A stretch of 64,000 nucleotides of DNA from Panaeolus papilionaceus (lineage: Eukaryota > Basidiomycota > Agaricomycetes > Agaricales). The notes below the pieces were generated by a model that worked only from the letters and a program-made list of their open reading frames with translations, had not been told where the DNA came from and did no database searches. A program made the translations under genes and the position numbers. The stretch is from positions 930,001 to 994,000 of the forward strand of contig JADNRZ010000014.1 in assembly GCA_015501605.1 (NCBI GenBank). Direction: 5' to 3'. Every line of letters starts with the position of its first letter. Position 1 is the first letter of the stretch. Positions 1 through 8,718 of this stretch are shown here, piece after piece.

Positions 1-669
1 GGAGAAAATCTAGATACTAAAAACGTTTTGTAATCAGCACTTTCGCTCATGATGTTGTGGCTGGCAGAATACTCGAGCCCGATTACGCACTGAGAAAAGC
101 ACATCAGATATTTCTATGAGCTCGGAGACCTTTTCAAAATCGTGAATCCAAGCCAGATCCCATCTGTGCCTTAGATTAGCATGAATATCCCTAAATGGAT
201 GAAAGAGGGCTCAAACCGAGGCATAACGATAAACACCAGTCCGCCAAATTCCAACCAGTCCAGAATAGGAATGGTTATATTTCGCGGGTCTCGCAACAGA
301 GCTCGAGAGCTTAATCTTTTTCAAAACCTTGAGCTCATCTGAAGGCTCTGGTCCAGATACAATGCTACCCCCATGGAGTTGTGAGAAAATCGCAGTTTCG
401 AGAGTCAAAGAGCAGCCCTTACCGAATGACGACATCTTGCCCAAGTACTGCCACCACTCTTGATTCTCTTTCATCCTTGAAAATACCACATCCATACCGC
501 TCTGTCCGAGGTCAAAACTTCTCCATACATTGATGTCTAGAGGAAGCGGGTGCGTGGAGAATTTGGATTTCTTCTCGCTAAAAATGGTGCCCAAGAGGGT
601 AAGTAGTCGAAGCAGACTGACGACATACGAGGTGAAAATGCGAACCCAGATGTTATAGTGAGGTGCCAT
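1..669 (-). pseudogene. Kinase-like gene, decayed, runs off left edge
   Basis: Homolog of the kinase-like genes at 56.9 and 60.6 kb. The 5' part (start at 669) matches the shared PLDINVWR / EWWQYL region. Sequence equivalent to the rest of exon 1 and to exon 2 is missing. An exon-3 equivalent (about 217-364) begins after TAG and ends at a GTTTGAG donor; its frame reads ELKVLKK first and DPRNITIPIL after, so it contains a frameshift. Exon 4 (91-163, 73 nt, exactly the size in both intact copies) reads RWDLAWIHDFEK. Exon 5 starts at 16 with YLDFL and leaves the window. Internal loss plus frameshift argue for a pseudogene. A flank of at least 170 bp upstream is shared, inverted, with the right edge of the window. 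Confidence 0.7.
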
Positions 670-840
670 TTTCGAGACTCCATGCTTTACGTGGTCGATG
701 CAAGAACTATACTCCGGAAATCAGGTGGCAAGTCGGTGTCGAAGGATGCGATGGTTGACCCTCACTGTTGAAGTCCATCAAGTTCGCATCTTGTTTGAGT
801 AAGGTTCGGAGTTCGAAAAATGTCAAGAAGGATTTCGATC
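661..840 (-). repeat. 5' flank shared with right-edge kinase-like gene (inverted copy)
   Basis: On the minus strand this flank reads almost identically to 62,960-63,071 plus 63,681-63,750 on the plus strand. The right-hand copy carries about 600 bp of extra sequence between the two halves. The copies are in opposite orientation about 63 kb apart. Confidence 0.75.
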
Positions 841-897
841 AGTCTAAGTTCAGATGATGACGCTTACGGTACTTAGACCGTAGCGGTGTTTTCGATC

Positions 898-1300
898 GAG
901 GATATACTAGATATTGGGTTATGTCCGTCGAAATTTGGAATGCGGCACAGTCATCATAGTACACATACACTGTCCTTGAAGCATCGAGAGGGCGATATCC
1001 ACCTTCCTTCATGATTATCAGCACTAACGACGCGATACCAACACAAGATTGCGTTCGTATTGTTTCACCATCAAAAAAGGACAACCACGCTGCCTCTTGC
1101 TTCTTGTTTCCTTTCAAAAAATGATTACTATGGAACGTCCACGCCCAATTAGTCAAGAACGTCTGAGTCAGGCGTCGAAGCACCCTGACGCACGAAACCT
1201 CTGGCATCGCCTTCTTTTTCACCATATGCTCTTTCTCTTGGCCCTCAAACAACGAAATAATACTGTATATTGAAGGGCGTAGAAATACGATGTATTAGCA
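898..1300 (+). repeat. Displaced copy of the subtilisin promoter region
   Basis: About 400 bp closely matching 17,251-17,660, the region immediately upstream of the subtilisin gene, in the same orientation. In the protease copy the segment ends at a TATAAATA box; here the same place reads TAGAAATA, so the box is lost. Nothing protease-like follows. Both copies hold open frames on the minus strand (for example 1219-1252 and 17,243-17,467), but I see no recognisable domain in them. Confidence 0.8.
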
Positions 1301-3916
1301 GGGACCATTTCGTGTTCCTCCTGCTCCCCTCCCATACCCATTATCTCCTCGAGCGAGCGCTGCCTGTTGAGGTTAAGCGACGCAGGCCGCCTTCTCTCGG
1401 CATGCTGAAGCTGAGCCTGGGCTTGCTTGATCTGCAGCTGCTGTTGCTGCGCCGCAAGGTCTGCGTGCGCACGAATGATGTACTCCTCGGTAGAGTAGGA
1501 GTGTACTTAGTTCTAGTGTACGCAGAACCCGTATGAGCGCTGACGTAGCCGTGGAGGTTATCCAGATTCTGACTCATGGAGAGTGCAGACCCAGTGTGCC
1601 TCAATCCATATGCGGAACTAAATGCATTGGCACTTCCAAGAGTGTACTGGCTCTGCATCTTCATCCCATCAGCCAGATGTGTATGAAGATAGAAGAATAA
1701 AACGCACAGAGTCAATGAGCCCAGCCATGGTAGGATCAACTGTCAATGGCATAGCAGGAGGCGGAGGTGGTGTCAATCCCATCGTATACACCAAATGCTG
1801 CTGCGAAACTCCATGATCGTAGTCATACGGTGAATGCGATCGAGAGTTCAACACAGCGGCAGCAGCACGCCCAGCAGAAAGGGAATAATCGACCTCGAGA
1901 CCACCTAGCATACCTTGTTGGTGATGATAAAGATTCGACGAATAGCCCGGGACAGAAGCGGAGGCAGTCAGGCCACCGGCCCTCATCGAGCCCGACGGAA
2001 GGCGTCCCATTCCAATTCCACTGGTATGGATGACAGGATCAGCTTCGGTGGGTGGAAGGTCTTGACCGTGGAGGTTAAGAAGAGCAGCTTGCGCAATAGT
2101 AAGACGCGATGGCGCGCCGTCTCCCTCATGAGCAGAGCATTCTATCCTCTTCTCCAAACGAATGCCATCGTCAATCACACTACTCGACCCATAAAACAAG
2201 AAGTTGACTCACCAACTCCCTCTTCCCAACAGGCGTGCCAACCCTCGATCCCCCTCCCCTCTTATCTCTCGCAGCATTCGCAGCAGCCAAAATATGATTA
2301 TCAGCCCTCATTCGTCCGCTCTCAGCATCACCCTCTTCACCCCGTTCAGTATTTCCATGATTCTTTTCATCTCGCCCACGTCCACCATCACTCTCATCAC
2401 CACCCGTATCATCACGTTTCGCAAAATCAACCGCACTCGCATCCTTCTCATTCTCCCCAGCCCAAGCACTTGCACGCGCCCCCTTTTTCACCTCATCCTC
2501 CTCCTCCCCTTTCTCCTCCCCTTTCCCTTCTTCACCCCTCTCCTCCTGCTCCTTCCTCCGCATCCGCATCCCTCCCAACCCCTCATGGTTGAATTGCCCA
2601 CCCAAACCCTCATAACCAACCGCATCACCTACCCCTCCCTTCAACCCCCAACTCCAATCTCTCAAAACGTCCCTCTGTGCAGGCACCTCCGGCAACTCCC
2701 TCCCCAAAACCCTCGGTGACCCCCTCGGCGACGATCCCACCCCAGGCACCTCCGGCAGTTCCCTATACATCATCCTCGGCGATGCTCTAGGTGACGCTCG
2801 AGGCGACCCTCTCGGCCCCCTCGGCCCCCCAATTCCTCCACTAATGTGAGTATGCGTGTGCGTATGCATAATAATCGTCGAATTTGTGATTAGCGAGTTC
2901 GAGATGGGGAGGCAGGATTGAAAGGACGGCACACTTTCACCAGCAGGGGTACTATCAGCGGGAGGAGGCGTGGCGAAAGGGGACGTGGTAGAATGGCCGT
3001 CAGTGGTGTGGGTGGTGGTGGTGGTGGTGGTGTGAACAGGACCAGGCGCGGGAGAGGTAGAACGAGGCACGGGAGAGGCAGGACGAGGGGCAGGCGACGA
3101 TGGCGCAGCACCAAACCCCCCAGAGGCAGATGTAGCCGCCGAAGACAAAGTAGATGAATCCAGACGTAAAGACTCAAACCCGGCGATATTGAAATCGATA
3201 CCGGGTGTGGGCGGGGTGCACGAAATGGTGGGTGGGAGGGAGTTATTTATAGGAGCAGTGGAACTAGCGTTGGGCGTGAGTGTGGTAGTGTAGTTAAAGG
3301 GCGTGAGGGTGGCGGGATGGGCAGAAAGAGGCGTGGCAAGGCAGGTAAACGGCGACGCAACACGTCCTTGAGCGATATCAAGGATAGGCGGTTGTGTAAC
3401 ACTGGCGAGGTCAGTGAGTTGATAACAAACCTCACTGTAGACGTTGGCATCGGCAGTGGCATAGCTGGTGTTGGGATTAAGTGAGTTCGAGGAATGAGTA
3501 GAATCCAAGTTGACACTACGCGCGTCGTGATAACTTGCTTCAGCGTTGTTGCCTTCAGTGTTGTTATCTACCTCCACAAAAGCGGATGCAGACGACGCAG
3601 TAGAGGTGATGGCCCTAGTTGCAGAAGGACAAGAATCACCTAAGGCCCAAACCACGCTCGAGTGCTGATTGTGATTCCCAAAAGTTGAATGGGGGTGATT
3701 CACACTTTCCGTGACCACAAAAGTGGGTTGCGTTTGGTGTTGTTGATTGACAGAACCAGGCGTAGAACTAGGTATATGCGCTCCAAAATCTACGAAAGCA
3801 GGTGTAGGATTAGGGACAGTACTCGTACGGGAGGGCGGGCGAGAGTGTGTTTGATTTTGGTTTTGAAGATGAGGTTGACTAGAATTTCGCGCAGAAGACT
3901 GTGACTTGCGTCCCAT
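1219..3916 (-). CDS. Ser/Pro/Thr-rich low-complexity protein, about 838 aa
   Basis: Four exons fit one continuous frame: 2213-3916, 1708-2148, 1574-1658 and 1219-1505 (2,517 nt). Start ATG at 3916 (MGRKSQSS). Residues 1-330 are Ser/Thr/Pro/Asn rich; a PRGSPRASPRASPR-type repeat with ELPEVPG follows, then a strongly charged Glu/Lys/Arg segment, then a Q-rich coiled-coil-like tail (LAAQQQQLQIKQAQAQLQ). No catalytic domain is recognised; it looks like a disordered regulatory or nuclear protein, but that is inference. The last 25 or so residues and the stop lie inside the displaced protease-promoter copy, so the native C-terminus is probably lost. Intron 1 uses an AAG acceptor, which is less certain. 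The 5' part was duplicated into the gene at 7.9-8.7 kb. Confidence 0.6.
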
Positions 3917-5382
3917 GTTTAAATTGGAGAACGACGAAAGCGAGGGAAGGTGAATTTTAAAAGTCGACGAAATAAGCAAAAAATGAAAATGCTGGATGCA
4001 GTTGGAGTTGATTGAGAGGGAAATACTGGGTTAAAATAGATGAGGCAATATCTACAATAGAGGTGGTCAGTGTGTCGAAAAGAAAAAGAGGAAGAATGAG
4101 GAAAAAGCAGGGGAAATGGAGATGAACAAAGGGACGAGTTTTGGGGTGGATAAATTTAGGTTTTTAGAAAATAGGAACGAGGAAAGAGAGCGAGGTAGCG
4201 GACTCACATGAACGAAGGATTGGAGTATGATTTCTTTTGGTATGTAGAGAGAGAGAGAGAGAGGCAAACAGTGAAAGGAAACAAACTGAGCAGAGCACGT
4301 ATGGATGAAAAGAATCAAGGCAAAAGCTGGAACAAAAGCTGAAGAGTGAGAGTAGCTAGTTAGCAATGCGAATACGATTCTGTAAGAAATAGTCAATATC
4401 AATAGGCTGATATCGTGTTGATGCTGAAAGGTGTAGCAAGAAATGCAAGGATATCAAAATTCAAGATGCGGTGCGGGTGCTGCGATCCAGAGGAAATGCA
4501 AGATGGTTACAGTCGGTATCAAGCAGTAGTAGAGTGTACGGCAAACGATGAATGGCGCTGAGCAAGCAAGTGCACGGTATCTGATAATGTTCGATGGTCG
4601 CACGAAAAACACGCTGGGGCAAGAAAGAGACAGCGAGAGACTCGACAGAGGGGTAAGGGAAAGAAAAGAAAACTTGAAGGAACAGATAGATAAAGGGCCC
4701 AGGCAGCAAGCAAGTACAACAGATACCCACGAAAAGGACCAGAAGCAGGACCTTCGTATAACAAATTCCATTCAGATCAACGCAATTTGATTTCATTTTG
4801 AGGGATACTAGGAACGGTGACCAATGAGACTGTCAGTGTCAACCAGCAAGACCAGCAAGGTTACACAGCTACAACCATGACCAATCGCATAGCCACACAA
4901 TATCCCACGTCTACCCTGGAGGGCAACGAATATGGGCGATGCAGTTTAGTACGAACACGTTCAAGAAGAAATTATATTTTTAGTTGGTGTATATAGGAAA
5001 GGCAAAGCAAGGATCAGTTGGCACAGGTAAATTGCATAGGATTGCCGTGAAGCGAATGCATGACTGTGCAAGCGGCGGTGACTGCAGTGCGAGTGCGTCG
5101 TGACATTGGTGTGCCAGACAATATATTACAGTACAGTATGTAACCGTCATGTGACACACCAAAAATGAATAAATTAAATAAAAGTTCGAATACATAACGA
5201 AAATACATGAAACAAAATTCTACGTATAGCTACAAGTCCATAAAATGTTCGTATGAAATATCTAAGGGGAAAACGAAGAGGATGAGGAGAAAATAAAAAA
5301 ATGGTGGTGAAATGCGATTTGATGGCATTCCCACTATTTGACACACCGGCCAAAATAAGGCCGGAACCGATGATTGATCACA

Positions 5383-5628
5383 TCAATCATCCTCAGTCTC
5401 TTCCTCCTCCGAGCCCCTATCCTCGTCCTCAGCATCCTCATCCTCCCCGCTGCTGTCCTCCTCATCCTCGGCATACCAGTCTCCTCGTAGTGAATATCCG
5501 AGACACGGATGGCAATCTTTCGAAGGCTGCAGGGCACATACATAGCTGGTCTTGGGACCCCAAGCGAGCTCCTGTTCATCATGGTACATGTCGACTGCGA
5601 TTTCGTAGAGATACTCCTTTGTTGTCAT
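5383..5628 (-). CDS. Small acidic hypothetical protein
   Basis: Open frame starting MTTKEYLYEI with an 80-residue product. The last 30 residues are nearly all Glu/Asp/Ser. The same frame stays open for about 100 nt upstream of this ATG and reads plausibly (LPWLDKLINQSVESLL), so a 5' exon may be missing. It lies in block x, present only in the first duplication unit. Function unknown; it could be a chance frame. Confidence 0.3.
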   Translation of the reverse strand: MTTKEYLYEIAVDMYHDEQELAWGPKTSYVCALQPSKDCHPCLGYSLRGDWYAEDEEDSSGEDEDAEDEDRGSEEEETEDD

Positions 5629-6062
5629 CTCTTGATAGGCGGCAGCAGGGAGCAGGGATTCGACACTTTGGTTTATGAGTTTGTCGAGCCATGGCAGTGT
5701 GTTGTGGGGTTGAAATGGGCTGCTACTACAGTAGCACTTTATAGCTAATTTTAATCATTGAATATTTGTATTATAATAGCTCTAGGCATCGCAAATATGA
5801 CTATTTCACTCTCAATCTTGTGTCACATATACCCTTACTTACCCTCAAAAATCTGGTACATGCTTCATATGCCTGTGCTTGCGTGTTATTGCACAGTAGG
5901 CCAATACATTTTTGTGAAGGGCCATTTTCACACAATCCAATTTCATTGACTCATGTATATTAATCGACACAAACAACTTCTAGCCTCGTGACTTTGTATA
6001 TACATACGCCACTACGTGTTAATGAAGACGCGTGCATAAAACCAAGTGCGCGTCCCCGTATA

Positions 6063-6078
6063 CCTGCGCGCGCGCAGG
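6063..6078. repeat. Perfect 16-bp CG palindrome
   Basis: CCTGCGCGCGCGCAGG is its own reverse complement with an alternating CG core. It lies in intergenic block x. It may form Z-DNA or a cruciform; no function is shown. Confidence 0.5.
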
Positions 6079-7300
6079 CTTTCTGCCTCACTGTGTCAAG
6101 TTGTAGGGGTGTGTCACATGACGGTGAGACACTGTACCTTGCATCATTCGTTCGATTGTAGATTCTAGCATTTTATTCTTGATAACTCAGCGACCGTGCA
6201 TTTCGCTGTAAGAACGAACAGAGCAGGACTCAGACAGGAAGAAAGCCAAACCCAGCCACACCACCAGCCATGCATCCAAGCTTTCCTTCCTTCATCCCGT
6301 CTCGTTTATTATACGCAATCACATATCTACATGGTTCACCCTTGCGCAATCCCTTTTTGCAATCCAGCGCAATAAGAGAAAAAGCCAAGACTCAAATCTG
6401 AGGCATGAGATCGCGTGCAAAACCGAACACCTTCCATCCCCAAACCGAATCGCCTGATAAGCACTCTCCCGTAAGACACCACCCTCTATACGATAAGAAC
6501 TACTGGGCACATCACGACTCCATATGCGAATTTGCATGCCGAGTACGCAGGCAATGAGTAATCGTGAGGTGCAAAGCTCAGAACATAAAGAGAGTGAAGG
6601 GAAGGGGAGGTCATGACTTGAGACTCCGATGCCGGGCAGCGAACACTCATCTCACCCCAAAATCCACCTTGAACATTGGTGCCTCACACCCAAATCTCTC
6701 GAGCACACCCCGGCCCCAACCACACATTTGGTATTCGACATGATAGTTAAATGACGTGGGACAGGACCGGGGGATGTGGTTCAGTTATTTCAGGTGTGGA
6801 GGTGACGGGTTGGAGGGGGGTTTGTGAGTAGAGAATAAGAATAAGGATTGCTCGTTTGTGCGGAGAGACATGAGGATTAGTCGTTAATTATGATAAAACC
6901 TCTTCAGAAGGGCGAAGAAGACGAAGAGATGAGATTTGCGATAAGCATCATGATGGTGGTTAAAACACAAAAGCAAGTGAGAGGTGCCAAGCGAAGCGAG
7001 CCATGTTCGAGATCAAGGGATGATTTCCGAATGCGTATAGTAGCCCCTATTCGCATTGTTATTTCGACGATACCACTAGTCAACTAAATCCATAGCTTTG
7101 ACTAACTGAATCAAGTCTAGCGTCCAAGACTCTTGAGCCTACAGAGTTAAGTGCCAGTGCTTGAGCTCCTGATCAGTTCATAAAGGGATATGAGCCTCAC
7201 ACTCAGTTCAACCCACCAAGAACTTTGATCTCCCCTTACACCGCTCAGTCAGCTCCATGTATATATCTTGCGTCTTTCCGTCCGCTCGTCATCCAGAGGA

Positions 7301-7441
7301 GGTAGTAGCCTAGAGGTTACAGCTTGGGGGTGGAAAGAGGGCGATGGCCCGAAGACCACTGCCCCACTTCCCAGGTCAAGAGCCAATGGTCGGATGAGGA
7401 TGCGCCCCACCGTGACCAATGGCTCTCTACCCTAGGCTACC
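7301..7441. repeat. Nested inverted-repeat element
   Basis: Inner arms are perfect 13-mers: AGAGCCAATGGTC (7379-7391) and its complement (7414-7426), 22 bp apart. Outer arms GTAGCCTAGAGGT (7304-7316) and ACCCTAGGCTACC (7429-7441) also pair with one mismatch. The segment sits in block y, absent from the second duplication unit, so it may be a small foldback or SINE-like insertion. The outer arm resembles a pol III A-box, but no good B-box follows and no tRNA fold was found. Confidence 0.45.
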
Positions 7442-7926
7442 ACTCGAACCTACACAGATGAGAGAGGGTATGATAGTTAACTTATGTGTTATCACGCCAA
7501 ACAAAAATAGCCTCATCTCTGAGGGTGTGATTTGATTAAGACTTTTCAAGCAGAGAGAAAAGGGTTGAACTCAGATGGTATTAGCTGTGAACCTTCTTCC
7601 CTGACTAGAAGGAGAGGGTGGGTGGGAAAAGAAAATTAAAAGGATAAGGATATAGAGAGCCGAGCGAGAGACGCTGCACCGGCGAGAAGGCGAGGCGGTA
7701 AAGATAATAGAGGGACAGAGTGGAATGGGTGGCGAGTGTTGCGGCTCGCTCACGTGACCAAGAAAAGCGATCTGTGCTCGCACAGATCTTCTCATTGTTG
7801 TTGAGAAAACATGTTGGAATCTTAATATCGAGAGCATCTACCAATGTACCATAAAATTCAATGTAAGATATGTACAATTTCTATTCCTTCAACCCATCTT
7901 TATTCAAAACCCTATTCGTATGACAT

Positions 7927-8718
7927 CTAATTGGACTCTATCAAGCGCTTCATTTCCCTGCCAGCTGCCAGCTCACCCTGACCGTTATTCTCCGCCTTGC
8001 AATACATTGCCAGACATTGAAGTCCTTTTAACGCGTCCACCATAAATGCTGGCACACCTCCATCCGTGATATTCTGCCGACACTGCTCTAACACTTCTCC
8101 TACGCTGTTATAGAACTGCTTAAGCAGTGAAACATGGATGTAGTGTGCCCATTCAGGGCCAGCAGGAGTCGCAACCTGCTCCGTTGCCGCCGTTAAACCA
8201 AGACCATTCTTAGCAAACAACGACTCTTCAACTCGGATGGTCACCCGAAGCTTGAGCAGGTCCTTTATAATAAAACAGGGTGGATGGGAGCATCTCGTGG
8301 GGTTGTGCTTTCCATGATGACCCTCCCAGATATTGAGGTCATGCCGGAGTCTGTCTATGTAGTGAGCCACTTGGACAGCGGAAGTCTTTACAGCTGCCTT
8401 CTGGGTCCGCTTAGTCCCCAGGCCCGCTGCAAGTTGTTGTTGGGCATGCGTCTTGGTCTCCTGACGACTCTCTTCGAAGACCTTCTGAATCACATTTTGC
8501 ATCTCTGCAATCGAGGCTGGGGCTAGACGTCGTGGTGACCCATCTTTATTATTGACACCAGGCATGTTAGCAACAGAGTGAGTACTCGCACGTGAGGGTG
8601 GGCGAGAGTGTGTTTGATTTTGGTTTTGAAGATGAGGTTGACTAGACTTTTGCGCAGAAGACCGTGACTTGCGTCCCAAGTTTAAATTGGAGAACGATGA
8701 AAGCAAGGGAAGGTGCAT
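7927..8718 (-). CDS. Chimeric protein: N-terminus of the Ser-rich gene fused to block-C protein
   Basis: Single open frame of 263 aa from the first true ATG (8718, MHLPLL). Residues 1 to about 45 (GRKSRSSAQKSSQPHLQNQN and onward) copy the N-terminus of the Ser-rich gene at 3.9 kb. The remainder (NKDGSPRRLAPASIAEMQ to the end) copies the protein at 11,063-11,725. The join lies at the tandem-duplication junction near 8560-8580 and includes about 28 bp of unmatched filler. The original ATG of the Ser-rich gene is changed to AAG here, while an upstream codon became ATG, so translation could start 5' of the old start; an internal Met just after the junction is an alternative. The gene has presumably captured the Ser-rich gene's promoter. 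No family recognised. Confidence 0.65.
   Translation of the reverse strand: MHLPLLSSFSNLNLGRKSRSSAQKSSQPHLQNQNQTHSRPPSRASTHSVANMPGVNNKDGSPRRLAPASIAEMQNVIQKVFEESRQETKTHAQQQLAAGLGTKRTQKAAVKTSAVQVAHYIDRLRHDLNIWEGHHGKHNPTRCSHPPCFIIKDLLKLRVTIRVEESLFAKNGLGLTAATEQVATPAGPEWAHYIHVSLLKQFYNSVGEVLEQCRQNITDGGVPAFMVDALKGLQCLAMYCKAENNGQGELAAGREMKRLIESN

Larger units (their letters stand above)
3818..8580. repeat. Tandem duplication, unit 1 (blocks A-x-B-y-C)
   Basis: Blocks A (3818-5085), B (6141-7256) and C (7795-8552) recur in the same order as A' (8581-about 9815), B' (about 9830-10,925) and C' (10,926-about 11,690). Two segments occur only in this unit: x (5086-6140) and y (7257-7794). The breakpoints lie inside two co-oriented genes, which explains the fusion gene at the junction near 8580. 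Intergenic parts of A and B hold no gene I can support; a short GA microsatellite lies near 4246-4263. Confidence 0.85.

Noticed and set aside
211..213. In-frame TGA followed by a further open 59 codons, first read as a nonsense mutation
   Set aside because: Comparison with kinases A and B shows the true exon 3 uses another frame there and ends at a splice donor just beside this triplet; the TGA lies in the intron.
2204..2719. Long plus-strand frames opposite the Ser-rich gene
   Set aside because: They are antisense to a low-complexity coding exon and rich in Ser, Leu and Pro for that reason only.
4454..4796. Several hydrophobic minus-strand frames, repeated at 9203-9508
   Set aside because: Conservation comes from the tandem duplication; start sites and codon character do not support a gene in either copy.
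7301..7441. tRNA gene or tRNA-derived SINE
   Set aside because: An A-box-like string is present, but there is no acceptable B-box and no cloverleaf; the symmetry is that of a foldback.
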